A stretch of 64,000 bases of DNA from Piscinibacterium candidicorallinum (GTDB lineage Bacteria > Pseudomonadota > Gammaproteobacteria > Burkholderiales > Burkholderiaceae_C). Below the pieces are notes generated by a model. That model was not told the DNA's origin and did no database searches. It worked only from the letters and a program-made list of their open reading frames with translations. The stretch lies in contig NZ_CP180191.1 in assembly GCF_047549485.1 (NCBI RefSeq), positions 3,658,001 through 3,722,000 on the forward strand. The letters are read 5' to 3'. Of the stretch, positions 35,721 to 44,122 are shown piece by piece (within the stretch, counting starts at the first letter, position 1; every line of letters begins with the position of its first letter). Both the position numbers and the translations under genes were made by a program.

Positions 35721-36845
35721 TCAGGCCAGCGCCTGCCACCGGCCACCGGGCAAGCGCGCCACCCGGCCTTCAAGCTCCAGCGCCGTGAGCTGCGTCATCA
35801 ACGCCGATGCGTCCAGCCCTGTGCGCTGCGCGAGGGTGTCCAGACTGACCGGGTCGCCGGCAAGCGCACTGAGCACCGGCGAAGGAGACTCTGCCTCCGG
35901 CTTGTCGTCGCCACGCTCTGGGGCTGTGAATGCCTGGTCACGAGGGGCTTCCAGGCGCAGCTCCTCCAGTACATCGGATGCGCTCTCGACGAGCTTTGCG
36001 CCCTGCTTGATCAGAGCATGGCAGCCGCGTGACTGCGGCGAGTGGATTGATCCGGGAATGGCCAGCACTTCGCGACCGAGATCGCCGGCCAGACGCGCCG
36101 TGATGAGCGAGCCGCTTTGCAGCGCCGCCTCAACCACCAGGGTGCCCTGCGCCAGACCCGCGATGATGCGGTTGCGGCGCGGGAAGTTCGCAGCCAGCGC
36201 CCGAGTCCCGAGCGCAAACTCCGAGACAATCAGCCCGTGCTGGGCGATGCGGTGCGCCAGATCGCGGTTACGCGCCGGATAGACGATGTCCAGCCCGGTA
36301 CCCACGACAGCAATCGTGGATCCCTCGCCCGCCAGCGCGCCGAGGTGCGCCGCTGCATCAATGCCCAGCGCCAGCCCGGAAACCACACACACCCCCCGCT
36401 GCGACAGCGCGTGGGCGAACTGCTCGGCGTTGGCCTGACCCTGCGCAGTGGCATTGCGGCTGCCCACCATGGCGACTGCCGGGCGCTTGAGCGTGGCCAG
36501 CTGGCCGATCGCAAACAGCAGCGGAGGGGGGTCTGGTGCCTGCAGCAGCTGCTGCGGGTAGTCGGCATCCGCCAGGGTGAGCACGTGGTGACTGGCGTCT
36601 TGCGCCCAGGCCAGGCTGCGCGCCACGGTCTCCTCGCGCTCGGCATCCTCGGCAAGCAAGGCCTGCGCGGTGGTCTGCCCGCAGACCCGTGCGAGACTCC
36701 CGAGGCTTTGCGCGAGGATCCGCTCCGGCAAGCCGAAGGCGGCCAGCAGATCGCGACAGGTTGCGGGGCCGACGCCGCGCGTCAGGGTCAGACGGAGCCA
36801 GGCAGTCAGCTCACGTTCGCGCTCGCCCATGCCATCAATATCCAT
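35721..36845 (-). CDS. dprA: DNA processing protein DprA
   Basis: The protein has 374 residues. It binds incoming single-stranded DNA and loads RecA during natural transformation. The Rossmann-like core has VAMVGSRNATAQGQANAEQF, VVSGLALGIDAAAHLGAL and TIAVVGTGLDIVYPARN. An N-terminal SAM-like helical region (AWLRLTLTRGVGPATCRDLL) and a C-terminal winged helix (VSLDTLAQRTGLDASALMTQ) give the full architecture. ATG at 36845 is used; 36830 is an alternative. It lies between the LysM gene and smg on the same strand. With the pili encoded at 50-57 kb this hints at competence (inference). Confidence 0.95.
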   Translation of the reverse strand: MDIDGMGERERELTAWLRLTLTRGVGPATCRDLLAAFGLPERILAQSLGSLARVCGQTTAQALLAEDAEREETVARSLAWAQDASHHVLTLADADYPQQLLQAPDPPPLLFAIGQLATLKRPAVAMVGSRNATAQGQANAEQFAHALSQRGVCVVSGLALGIDAAAHLGALAGEGSTIAVVGTGLDIVYPARNRDLAHRIAQHGLIVSEFALGTRALAANFPRRNRIIAGLAQGTLVVEAALQSGSLITARLAGDLGREVLAIPGSIHSPQSRGCHALIKQGAKLVESASDVLEELRLEAPRDQAFTAPERGDDKPEAESPSPVLSALAGDPVSLDTLAQRTGLDASALMTQLTALELEGRVARLPGGRWQALA

Positions 36846-36930
36846 TTCGCTCGTCTCTCAGGAAATGCGCAGTCCACAAAGCACATCGGCCGCCCGCAGG
36901 CAGCCGATGCACCGGTTTACTTCAATCGCC

Positions 36931-38064
36931 TCAGGGCGTGCGCAACTGGTCGCCGACGCGGATCGGCCGGTCGCTGCTCATGATGAGCACGTAGGACACG
37001 CGGTCAAACACGCGGAACACCATGCCCACGCCGATGCGCTCGTCCGGCAGCTTCACGGCCTGCGGACGGCCTAGATACTTGCCGGCAAAACCTTCGGCTC
37101 GCTGGGTGCGATCCGCCACGGTGTCGCCGGACTCCCAGACCTGCAGGGTATGGCCAGGCTCAAGACCGGCATCGCGGCCCTTGTTGATAGCCACGACCAT
37201 CAGGCTGCCCGCGGTGATGGCCTCGCGGCTGTAGACGCTCGCCACCCGGGCGTTGACGTCACGCTCGGGAGCGCGAGGCGCAAAGTTCACCGAAGGCGAG
37301 GCGGCAAAGGGAAGCAGGCGATCATCGATGCCGAACTCTTCCTTGACCTTTGCGATCTTGATCGTGGCGGGATCGCCGCTGCGCACCACATCGGCGTCGC
37401 CGAGGTAATAGGCTTCATAGGCCAGGAGCTCGCCAGTCTGTGGATCCTTCAAGGGGCGCGCAGGGCGGAATACCTGGTAGCGGGAGATGGATTCGTCCTT
37501 GATGCCACGTACGTAGGCGGTATCGCCAGCGGCAAAGAACACGCGGCCGGTTTCGCGGCCCGCCAGGATGCGCGGCGCGCTGTCCAGACGGTCACGCTCG
37601 ACGATCAGCGGCTGCGACAGGAAGGGCTCGATCACGCTGGCCGGGATCGTGGTGATGGCCTTGTCCAGGCCCTCGGCACGCACGCGCGGCGACAGACGCT
37701 CGGTGCCGTCCGGCGCGGTCATGGACAGCGTGGCGCGCCCATCCTTCTTGATCAGATAGAGCACCTGCCCCGGAAAGATCAGGTGCGGGTTGCGGATCTG
37801 CTCCTTGTTCATGCCCCAGAGCTCGGGCCACTTCCAGGGGCTCTTCAGGAAGACGCCGGAGATGCCCCAGAGGGTGTCACCGCGCTTGACGGTGTATTGA
37901 TCCGGGGCGTTGGGCGCGAGATCCGAGATGGGCACGCCCGCCTGCGCGACCTGGTTGGCCGTGGAGCGCTGCTGCTCGGTGATCGGGAAGTTCACAGCAC
38001 TGGCTGCACCGCTGAAACCTGCCAGCGCCAGGGCGGCGCAGATGACCGACAATCGTTTATGCAT
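36931..38064 (-). CDS. LysM domain secreted protein
   Basis: The protein has 377 residues from ATG at 38064. A signal peptide (LSVICAALALAGFSGAASA) is followed by one LysM domain at about 50-105 (YTVKRGDTLWGISGVFLKSP, WPELWGMNKEQIRNPHLIFP, GQVLYLI). The remainder (about 110-377) contains beta-rich repeats such as AGREGTGRVFFA-type and AGSLMVVAINKGRDAGLEPG. It binds peptidoglycan in the periplasm. This gene precedes dprA in many Burkholderiales; it is divergent from def. Confidence 0.9.
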   Translation of the reverse strand: MHKRLSVICAALALAGFSGAASAVNFPITEQQRSTANQVAQAGVPISDLAPNAPDQYTVKRGDTLWGISGVFLKSPWKWPELWGMNKEQIRNPHLIFPGQVLYLIKKDGRATLSMTAPDGTERLSPRVRAEGLDKAITTIPASVIEPFLSQPLIVERDRLDSAPRILAGRETGRVFFAAGDTAYVRGIKDESISRYQVFRPARPLKDPQTGELLAYEAYYLGDADVVRSGDPATIKIAKVKEEFGIDDRLLPFAASPSVNFAPRAPERDVNARVASVYSREAITAGSLMVVAINKGRDAGLEPGHTLQVWESGDTVADRTQRAEGFAGKYLGRPQAVKLPDERIGVGMVFRVFDRVSYVLIMSSDRPIRVGDQLRTP

Positions 38065-38379
38065 TCTTCCCCCCTTGCAGACGCAAGGCGTAGTACTCGA
38101 TGAGCGCCTCAGTGCGCCTTGGGTCGGGCGGCGACCGACCGTCGGGCGGCCGGAACTGGCCAATAACCCCGCGTCGGGCATGTTCTTGCGCGCACCCAAG
38201 ATCAAGTTTTGCTTTAAATTTTGCAGATAAACATCTGATCTCGCAACGAAATTGCCACTCCGTCACCCCTTGGGCGTGGTTTTTTCGGCGTCCCGCGCGG
38301 CTCGGTCCCTGTTCAGCCTGCGCTGAACTGACCATATACCGCGTCGGGGCGCGATCCTTCTGAATCCATTGCTTACATC
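38065..38379. other. Divergent promoter region between LysM and def genes
   Basis: These 315 bases contain no gene. The central part (38205-38250) is AT-rich with the short inverted repeat CAGATAAACATCTG (38224-38237). On the minus strand TTGCGA, 17 nt, CAAAAT could be a promoter for the LysM-dprA-smg unit. No clear promoter for def is seen. Confidence 0.45.
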
Positions 38380-38886
38380 ATGGCTCTGCTGCCCATCCTG
38401 CATTGGCCCGATCCCCGGCTCAAGACCGTGGCCAAGCCTGTCACGCAATTTGACGCGCGCCTGAAGAAGCTCGCCGAGGACATGGCCGAAACCATGTACG
38501 ACGCCCCCGGGGTGGGCCTCGCGGCCACGCAGGTCGATGTCCATGAGCGTCTGATCGTCATCGACGTCTCCGAGGACAAGAAGGGTCTGATGACCCTGGT
38601 GAACCCGGAGATCATCTGGGCGAGTCCCGAGCGCAGGAAGTACGAGGAAGGCTGCCTGTCCGTGCCGGAGATCTACGACGATGTCGAACGCCCGGCGCAG
38701 GTGCGAGTGCGTGCGCAGGACGTGACCGGCAAGTTCTTCGAATTCGATGCGGACGGCCTGCTAGCAGTGTGCGTGCAGCATGAGATGGACCATCTCGCTG
38801 GCAAGGTGTTCGTTGAATACCTCTCGACGCTGAAGCAGGGTCGCATCAAGACAAAGCTGCGCAAGCGCGCCGAGCGCGCACTCTGA
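38380..38886 (+). CDS. def: Peptide deformylase
   Basis: The protein has 168 residues. It removes the formyl group from nascent N-terminal Met; an Fe/Zn enzyme at the ribosome. All three family motifs are intact: GVGLAATQ (44-51), EGCLSVP with metal ligand Cys92, and QHEMDH with His134, Glu135 and His138. The gene is usually followed by fmt in proteobacteria; here an unrelated lipoprotein gene follows, so fmt must lie elsewhere. No strong ribosome site precedes ATG 38380. Confidence 0.97.
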   Translation: MALLPILHWPDPRLKTVAKPVTQFDARLKKLAEDMAETMYDAPGVGLAATQVDVHERLIVIDVSEDKKGLMTLVNPEIIWASPERRKYEEGCLSVPEIYDDVERPAQVRVRAQDVTGKFFEFDADGLLAVCVQHEMDHLAGKVFVEYLSTLKQGRIKTKLRKRAERAL

Positions 38887-38990
38887 GCCGTGGCTGCCGT
38901 ATTCGTGGCGGCCTGTTGACACTTCTGCAGCGCTGCCTTGAAGCGCCCGCCTGTCGGGTATAGCGTTTGCGGGTTTCTCGGAGAGGCCCC

Positions 38991-40991
38991 ATGCGCGCAG
39001 CAGTACTGACCCTGTCCCTCAGCCTGGCACTGGCCGCTTGCGGCGGCGGTGGCGGAGCCGGCAGCACACCACCCGCCCCCGGTCCGTCGCCCACGGGTAT
39101 CTGTGCCTCCGGCGCCGCCTTTGTCGTCAGCGCAGACACCAGTGTCGATGTCGGCAAGACCGCCACAGCGATGGTGGCGGGCTGCGCCGGGGCGATCAGC
39201 AGCCCCGTCTGGGCACAAACCAGTGGCCCGGCCGTTTCCCTGCTGTCGGCCAAAAGCCAGGCGATCAGCTTTGATGCCGCAGCGGCCGGCACCTACGGCT
39301 TCCAGGTGAGCTTCCGCGACCCGGCCGGTGTACAGCAGACCGTGCCTGTATCGATCACGGCCGCCGCACCCGCCAGCCCGTCTGCCGTGACGGTTCGTGG
39401 CGAACCCTCGGTTTTTTCCGGCGGCAGCACCAGCTTCCGGATGTGGATTCCGGCGGGCGTCAGTGTGTCCTCGGTGCGTTGGGAGCAGACCGAAGGCCCC
39501 GCGGTGACGCTGAACACCGAAGATCCGCAGCGCATCATCTTCGCCGCACCGAGCGTGGGTCAAGACACTCGCCTCACCTTCCGCGCCACCGTGACCCTCA
39601 CGACCGGCGCAACCGACAGCGACACCCAGACCCTGCTGGTACAGGCTCTGCCCACGCCGCCTGCCGGTCAGCTCTTCGGTTCGAGCAACCCGGCGTCGCG
39701 CGTGTACCCGTATCGCGCCACCAGCCCCTGGGCCACCCAGCTGTCCAACTGTGTCTACAGCCCGGCGCTGTTCTTCAACGGTGGTACCACCAATCTGTGC
39801 ACCATGAACACCCTGCCCCTGCTGGGCCAGGAAACCAATGGCGCGCAGCCCACCGTGGACCAGGTGATGAACCGGGTGCTGGTCTCGAACGACTGGATGG
39901 GCGAGGTCTTCGAGCGCTTCCTGCGCGAGCAGGACACCGCGGGCGACTTCCGACAGATGCTCAAGGCCACGACCGCCATCGTGATCGGCGGACGCGTTCG
40001 GCCCTCCTTCTACTGGAGCGCCACGGGCGCGATCTATCTGGATGCCAACACCGTGTGGCTGGACGCCGCGCAGCGCGACACCGTGAGCGAAGTGCCCGAT
40101 CCGCGCAGCGCCCTGGCGCCCAATCTGCAGTACCTCGGCCTGTGGCGCTACACCCTGAACAATCAGCAGGTGCCCTTCTCGGTGCCGCTGAACTCCCGCG
40201 GCGCGCGACCCATCGAGCAGCTGCGCTACCGCTTGGGCGAACTGCTGTATCACGAGCTGACCCATGCCAACGACTTCATGCCGCCGGCGGTGCACCTCAC
40301 CGTGAACCGCGGTGTGCCGGTGTTCCAGGCCATCCCTGCGAGCCTGCCCAGTGACCGCCTGGCCGCGAGCTTCCCGCTGGCCTCGCAGGAGATGTTCGGC
40401 CTGGCGCGGTCCAAGTTCTTCAGCCCCGGCACCACGACCGACCTGCAGAACGCCTACACGCCGTTGCAGGTGGGTGGCACCTTCTTTGCCAACGATCGCG
40501 CCACCGACGAATACAACTACGCGATCCCTCCAGGGTCCACGCCGCAGACCTCGCGCGAGGACATCGCCATGCTGGTGGCCGAGTTCTTCATGAGCTACCG
40601 CTACGGCGTGTTGCGCGACGTGGGCTTTACCAACAAGCCGGCGGTCATCAACAGCGGCAATGACCTGATCGTGGCCTGGGGTCAACGTGGCCGGGCGGGC
40701 GCTGCCAACATCAAGCCGCGCGTGCAGCAGGCCATCGGCGAGATTGCACCGTGGCTGCCGGCCGGTGCAGCCAACACCCTGCCCGCGCCGATCCAGATGC
40801 GCGCCGGCGAGAGCTGGACCGCCAACACCGTGCTGCCCACGGTGCCAGGCGGCAGCTTCAAGCTCACGCAGCTGGAGGACTTCATCGAACGTGACCGGGT
40901 GGAATTCGAGTGGATGCTGAACAACCGCAACTACGGCCACGGCCACTGGATCCCGCCGGATCTGCGGCAGATCCAGGGCGGACTGCGCTGA
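38991..40991 (+). CDS. Lipoprotein with HExxH metalloprotease-like domain
   Basis: The protein has 666 residues from ATG at 38991 with GGAGAGG upstream. Lipobox ALAACG (Cys17), then a Pro/Gly linker, lead to two Ig/PKD-like beta domains (about 40-125 and 130-220; WAQTSGPAVSLLSAKSQAIS and WEQTEGPAVTLNTEDPQRII are a repeat). The C-terminal region of about 440 residues holds LLYHELTHANDF, a zincin HExxH motif (His421, Glu422, His425). A later Glu531 (VAEFFMSYRYG) could be the third ligand. It is likely a periplasmic or surface metallopeptidase; the substrate is unknown and I recognise no named family. A strong terminator follows. Confidence 0.8.
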   Translation: MRAAVLTLSLSLALAACGGGGGAGSTPPAPGPSPTGICASGAAFVVSADTSVDVGKTATAMVAGCAGAISSPVWAQTSGPAVSLLSAKSQAISFDAAAAGTYGFQVSFRDPAGVQQTVPVSITAAAPASPSAVTVRGEPSVFSGGSTSFRMWIPAGVSVSSVRWEQTEGPAVTLNTEDPQRIIFAAPSVGQDTRLTFRATVTLTTGATDSDTQTLLVQALPTPPAGQLFGSSNPASRVYPYRATSPWATQLSNCVYSPALFFNGGTTNLCTMNTLPLLGQETNGAQPTVDQVMNRVLVSNDWMGEVFERFLREQDTAGDFRQMLKATTAIVIGGRVRPSFYWSATGAIYLDANTVWLDAAQRDTVSEVPDPRSALAPNLQYLGLWRYTLNNQQVPFSVPLNSRGARPIEQLRYRLGELLYHELTHANDFMPPAVHLTVNRGVPVFQAIPASLPSDRLAASFPLASQEMFGLARSKFFSPGTTTDLQNAYTPLQVGGTFFANDRATDEYNYAIPPGSTPQTSREDIAMLVAEFFMSYRYGVLRDVGFTNKPAVINSGNDLIVAWGQRGRAGAANIKPRVQQAIGEIAPWLPAGAANTLPAPIQMRAGESWTANTVLPTVPGGSFKLTQLEDFIERDRVEFEWMLNNRNYGHGHWIPPDLRQIQGGLR

Positions 40992-41013
40992 ACGGCGCAG
41001 TGGCGCAGCGCAC

Positions 41014-41044
41014 AAACGGCGCCCCGCGGGGCGCCGTTTTCATT
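41014..41044 (+). terminator. Intrinsic terminator of the metalloprotease-like gene
   Basis: AAACGGCGCCCC and GGGGCGCCGTTTT form a 12-bp GC-rich stem with a CGC centre, followed by TTTTCATT, 23 nt after the stop. Confidence 0.92.
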
Positions 41045-41170
41045 GCTGCGCGAACCGCGCGGCGTACTGCCGCTTGCAAGTCGCGCCGCAAACTTGCCGC
41101 TCGCGCCGCGGGCTTGCCGGCCGGCACGCGGTACCTGCACGCCGCACGGCCTGCGGCTAAGGTGCGGCCC

Positions 41171-42367
41171 ATGAACACACGCGAACTCTTTGCTGCATGG
41201 CGCACACAGTGGTCTTCGGGGGCGGATCGGATCGGCCCCTGGTGGCTCCACCTGGCCTTCACCGGGGTGTTCAACACCTTCATTGCGCTGTTTCTGAGCG
41301 TGGTGATCTGGACCTTTCAGCAGCGTGCCGGCTTTGCGCAGATCTTCCCGGAGACCTTCCTGTTTGCGCAGTGCATCGGCTACACGATCCACCTGATGTT
41401 CCGCCTGGGCGAGCGTTTGATGGGCAACCGACCGAAGGCCGAGTGGTCCATGCCCCTGCGGGCGGTGTACTTCTCCAGTATTCCGATCACGGGCGTGTTC
41501 ATCGGCTATTCGATCGCGGTGGCGCTGCTGGGCGGCAATTTGCTGCGCGTGATTGCGAACAACCCGCGGCTGTTCTTTGGGGTGCTGGCGTTTTCTCTGC
41601 TGCTGTCGGCCTTCTGGTACCAGTTTTTTGCAGTGCGGGTGCGTGCTGCACGTGCCGAGGCGCAGCAGGCAGCCGATCAGGCCCGTGTCGAGGCCGCCGA
41701 GCGTCAGGCAGCGCAAGCCCAGTTGGCGATGCTGCAGGCACAGATCGAGCCGCACTTTCTGTTCAACACCCTGGCCAATGTGGTCAGCCTGATCGACTAC
41801 GAACCGGCCAAGAGCAAGCAGATGCTCGAGCGCTTCATCGAGTACCTGCGCGCCAGCCTGCTCACGAGCCGCCGCACCGAAGGCACGCTGGCCGATGAGC
41901 TGGCGATTGCCCAAGCCTACCTGCAGCTGCTGGCCATTCGCATGGAGGGGCGCCTGCGCTTTGCGATCGACGTGCCCGAGGCCCTGCGCCAGGAGACGCT
42001 GGCGCCGATGCTGCTGCAGCCCTTGGTGGAGAACGCCATCAATCACGGGCTGGAGCCGGCGATTGATGGTGGCACGGTGACGATCCGCGCCTGGACGACC
42101 GCCACCGAGCTGTGCATCGAGGTAGCCGACGATGGCGAAGGCCTGCCGCCTCAGTCCGACAACCCCACGGACACGCCGCGCCGTTCGGCTGGAACGGGGG
42201 TGGCGCTGGCGAACATCCGCGAACGGCTCGCGGCGCTGTATGGTCCGGCAGCACAGTTGCGACTGGCGGTGGGCAACGCTTCCACCGGCCGCGGCTGCGT
42301 CGCCACGATCAGTAGGCCGCTGACAGCTCGGGCGCAGGACGCCCTGCCGCTGCAGCACGCGGCCTGA
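41171..42367 (+). CDS. LytS-type sensor histidine kinase
   Basis: The protein has 398 residues from ATG at 41171. The N-terminal 155 residues carry four hydrophobic segments, then a coiled-coil (about 158-190, Ala/Gln/Glu-rich). The His_kinase domain (PF06580 type) has AQIEPHFLFNTLANVVSLID with the phospho-accepting His. The ATPase part shows LLQPLVENAINHGLE and VADDGEGLPP followed by GVALANIRERLAALYG. It pairs with the LytTR response regulator that starts 72 nt later. The signal is unknown. Confidence 0.95.
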   Translation: MNTRELFAAWRTQWSSGADRIGPWWLHLAFTGVFNTFIALFLSVVIWTFQQRAGFAQIFPETFLFAQCIGYTIHLMFRLGERLMGNRPKAEWSMPLRAVYFSSIPITGVFIGYSIAVALLGGNLLRVIANNPRLFFGVLAFSLLLSAFWYQFFAVRVRAARAEAQQAADQARVEAAERQAAQAQLAMLQAQIEPHFLFNTLANVVSLIDYEPAKSKQMLERFIEYLRASLLTSRRTEGTLADELAIAQAYLQLLAIRMEGRLRFAIDVPEALRQETLAPMLLQPLVENAINHGLEPAIDGGTVTIRAWTTATELCIEVADDGEGLPPQSDNPTDTPRRSAGTGVALANIRERLAALYGPAAQLRLAVGNASTGRGCVATISRPLTARAQDALPLQHAA

Positions 42368-42439
42368 TTGCGCAACCACTTGAACGTCGCCTGAACGCAG
42401 CGTTCCGCACGCTCCAGAGCAACCTACGCCACCGCCCGC

Positions 42440-43264
42440 ATGCCACCGACCGCACCGACCGCCCTGATCGCCGACGACGAACCGCATCTGGTGAAGTACC
42501 TGCAGGACAAGCTCGCCGCACTCTGGCCGGAGCTGAGCGTCGTGGCCACCGCGCGCAACGGCGTGGAAGCGATCAAGGGCATTGCCGAGCACGCGCCGAC
42601 CGTGGCCTTTCTGGACATCAAGATGCCCGGCGCCACCGGCCTGGAGGTGGCCCAGGGCATCGAGACCGACACGCAGGTGGTGTTCGTCACCGCCTACGAC
42701 CAGTACGCCATTGAGGCCTTTGATCGCGACGCCGCCGACTACCTGCTCAAGCCCGTCACGGACGAGCGCCTGGCCCGCACCATCGACAAGCTCAAGCGCC
42801 GCCTGAGTGAAGGCGCCGCGGCACCGGACCTGTCCGCCCTGCTCAACCAGCTCACGCGCGTGCTGCCGGCGGCCGTGGGCGGCGCGGCCCCGCCTTCAGG
42901 TGGTGAGCAGCGCAAGTTTCTGCGCTGGGTGCGTGCCAGCCGCGGCGACCTGACCCACCAGATCGCCGTGGGCGATGTGGCCTATTTCGAGAGTGACGAC
43001 AAATACACCGTGGTCCACACCACCGTGGGCGGCGAACACCTCATCCGTACGGCGCTCAGTGAACTGGCCGCCGAGCTGGACCCGGAGATCTACTGGCAGA
43101 TCCACCGCGGCACGCTGGTGAACATGGCGCATGTGGCCGGCACCCGGCGCGACGAAGCCAGCCGCCTGTTCGTGCGCATGAAGCCGATCGGCTCTGGCTC
43201 AAGCGCCCGCACGCCGGAGCTGCCGGTGTCCCGTGCCTATGTGCACCTGTTCAAGCAGATGTAA
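42440..43264 (+). CDS. LytTR-family response regulator
   Basis: The protein has 274 residues. The receiver domain has ALIADDEPHLVKYL (acidic pair), phospho-acceptor Asp in VAFLDIKMPGATGLEVAQG, TAYDQYAIEAF and LLKPV. After a linker the LytTR DNA-binding domain (about 165-274) shows IAVGDVAYFESDDKYTVVHT, EIYWQIHRGTLVNMAHVAGT and LPVSRAYVHLFKQM. It binds paired repeats upstream of targets; none can be assigned here. It acts with the upstream LytS-type kinase. Confidence 0.95.
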   Translation: MPPTAPTALIADDEPHLVKYLQDKLAALWPELSVVATARNGVEAIKGIAEHAPTVAFLDIKMPGATGLEVAQGIETDTQVVFVTAYDQYAIEAFDRDAADYLLKPVTDERLARTIDKLKRRLSEGAAAPDLSALLNQLTRVLPAAVGGAAPPSGGEQRKFLRWVRASRGDLTHQIAVGDVAYFESDDKYTVVHTTVGGEHLIRTALSELAAELDPEIYWQIHRGTLVNMAHVAGTRRDEASRLFVRMKPIGSGSSARTPELPVSRAYVHLFKQM

Positions 43265-43450
43265 CGTTCAATTGAAAAGCAAGCTTAATTGATGCTCATT
43301 TTCAATTTTCGATTGAATATGATGATCAGCCACTTTCCGCATATGGGGAGCGGATCCCGGCCTGTTTTGGCATCGCCGTCGCATCGATGCATCTCACGCC
43401 GCAAGGTGTTCAGGTGCTGCGCGAGCAGACGCCTGCCGAGCGCTCAAAAG
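43265..43450. other. AT-rich intergenic block after the LytTR gene
   Basis: The first 65 bases are strikingly AT-rich, including the palindromic 20-mer at 43301-43320 and TATGAT at 43319-43324. No supported gene follows before the hairpin at 43451. It could be the promoter of a short non-coding transcript or simply spacer. Confidence 0.4.
43301..43320 (+). promoter_or_regulatory. Shared AT-rich palindromic motif, copy 1
   Basis: TTCAATTTTCGATTGAATAT contains the inverted repeat TTCAAT-n5-ATTGAA. An 18-of-20 match in the same register occurs at 48336-48355, upstream of the receiver-TPR gene. Confidence 0.4.
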
Positions 43451-43485
43451 CAAAACGCCGCAATCACTTGCGGCGTTTTGTTTTG
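43451..43485. terminator. Bidirectional hairpin terminator
   Basis: CAAAACGCCGCAA and TTGCGGCGTTTTG form a 13-bp stem with a TCAC loop, followed by TTTTG on the plus strand and CTTTTG on the minus strand. It can end both the LytTR unit and the minus-strand gene that stops at 43579. Confidence 0.85.
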
Positions 43486-43522
43486 AGGTGTCCGGCGCAT
43501 CCCCAGACGCACCGGGCACCTC
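43485..43522. terminator. Second tandem hairpin
   Basis: GAGGTGTCCGG (43485-43495) and CCGGGCACCTC (43512-43522) pair over 11 positions, one of them a wobble, with a 16-nt loop. Confidence 0.55.
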
Positions 43523-43530
43523 AAGAAGGC

Positions 43531-43562
43531 GAGGTTCTGAGGCCGAGGCCTCGGGAACCCTC
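43531..43562 (-). terminator. Third tandem hairpin, next to the Ala/Lys-rich gene
   Basis: GGTTC-t-GAGGCC and GGCCTC-g-GGAACC pair around a GA loop. It begins 17 nt after the stop of the gene ending at 43579, on its 3' side. Confidence 0.6.
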
Positions 43563-43578
43563 AGGCCTCCAAGAAGAA

Positions 43579-43806
43579 TTACTTCTTGGCGTCGGCCTTC
43601 TTCTCTTCCTTCTTGGCGGCCGGAGCAGCAGCCTTCTCGTCCTTCTTGGCGGCGGCCGGGGCAGCCTTCTCGTCCTTCTTGGCTTCGGCCTTGGCCGGAG
43701 CGGCAGCGGCGGGCTTCTCGTCCTTCTTGGCCGGAGCAGCGGCGGGTGCCTGGGCGAAAGCAGCGGCGGCGAACAGGGAAGCAACCAGAGCGGCGATCAG
43801 TTTCAT
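43579..43806 (-). CDS. Small secreted Ala/Lys-rich protein
   Basis: The protein has 75 residues from ATG at 43806 (an ATG four codons upstream is possible; GGAAA lies before 43806). The signal peptide MKLIAALVASLFAAAAFAQ is followed by four degenerate repeats of A-A-P-A-x-K-K-D-E-K, giving a strongly charged, probably disordered periplasmic or extracellular peptide. Similar low-complexity proteins are common in Burkholderiales. No function is known. It is followed by three tandem hairpins. Confidence 0.75.
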   Translation of the reverse strand: MKLIAALVASLFAAAAFAQAPAAAPAKKDEKPAAAAPAKAEAKKDEKAAPAAAKKDEKAAAPAAKKEEKKADAKK

Positions 43807-43938
43807 TTTGATTTCCATGGAAAGTGAGTTGATTAACACCCGCGTCGGATCCAACGCGGAACTCATAAAACGAGCGGGCGGACATTGGGTTGACAGGTTG
43901 CCCGCGAAATTTTCACATTGGCAGGCGCCTCATCGAAA

Positions 43939-43996
43939 CGGCTTTCCGCTTGTCTGGTGCGGGTTTTCAGCCGGTTTGGCCTGAAAAGACGCGCCA
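43939..43996 (-). repeat. Dispersed 3'-end hairpin element, copy F
   Basis: GGCTTTCCGCTTGTCTGGTG and a GCGGG arm form one hairpin; TTTTCAG (43964-43970) and CTGAAAA (43981-43987) form the other. It lies about 127 nt past the stop of the CdsA-like gene and reads in that gene's direction (minus). Confidence 0.63.
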
Positions 43997-44122
43997 CTGC
44001 TGGATGTCGATATGCAAACACCCACCATAAGCCGCTCTCCAGCCCATTGCGACCCCACTTCGCACCGCAGAAATGTGACAGACCGTGAGCGGGCACATCG
44101 CCCCTCGCCGGCGGGGCGCCGC

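Noticed and set aside
38673..41015. A 780-codon open frame antisense to def and the metalloprotease-like gene
   Set aside because: It spans two genes and their gap, has no family features, and the sense strand carries intact def motifs.
43289..43486. A 65-codon ORF in the AT-rich region after the LytTR gene
   Set aside because: It has no ribosome site, no recognisable composition, and runs into the terminator stem.
22404..43996. The dispersed elements as insertion-sequence ends
   Set aside because: No transposase, no target duplication and no paired inverted ends; copies are single, short and 3' of genes.
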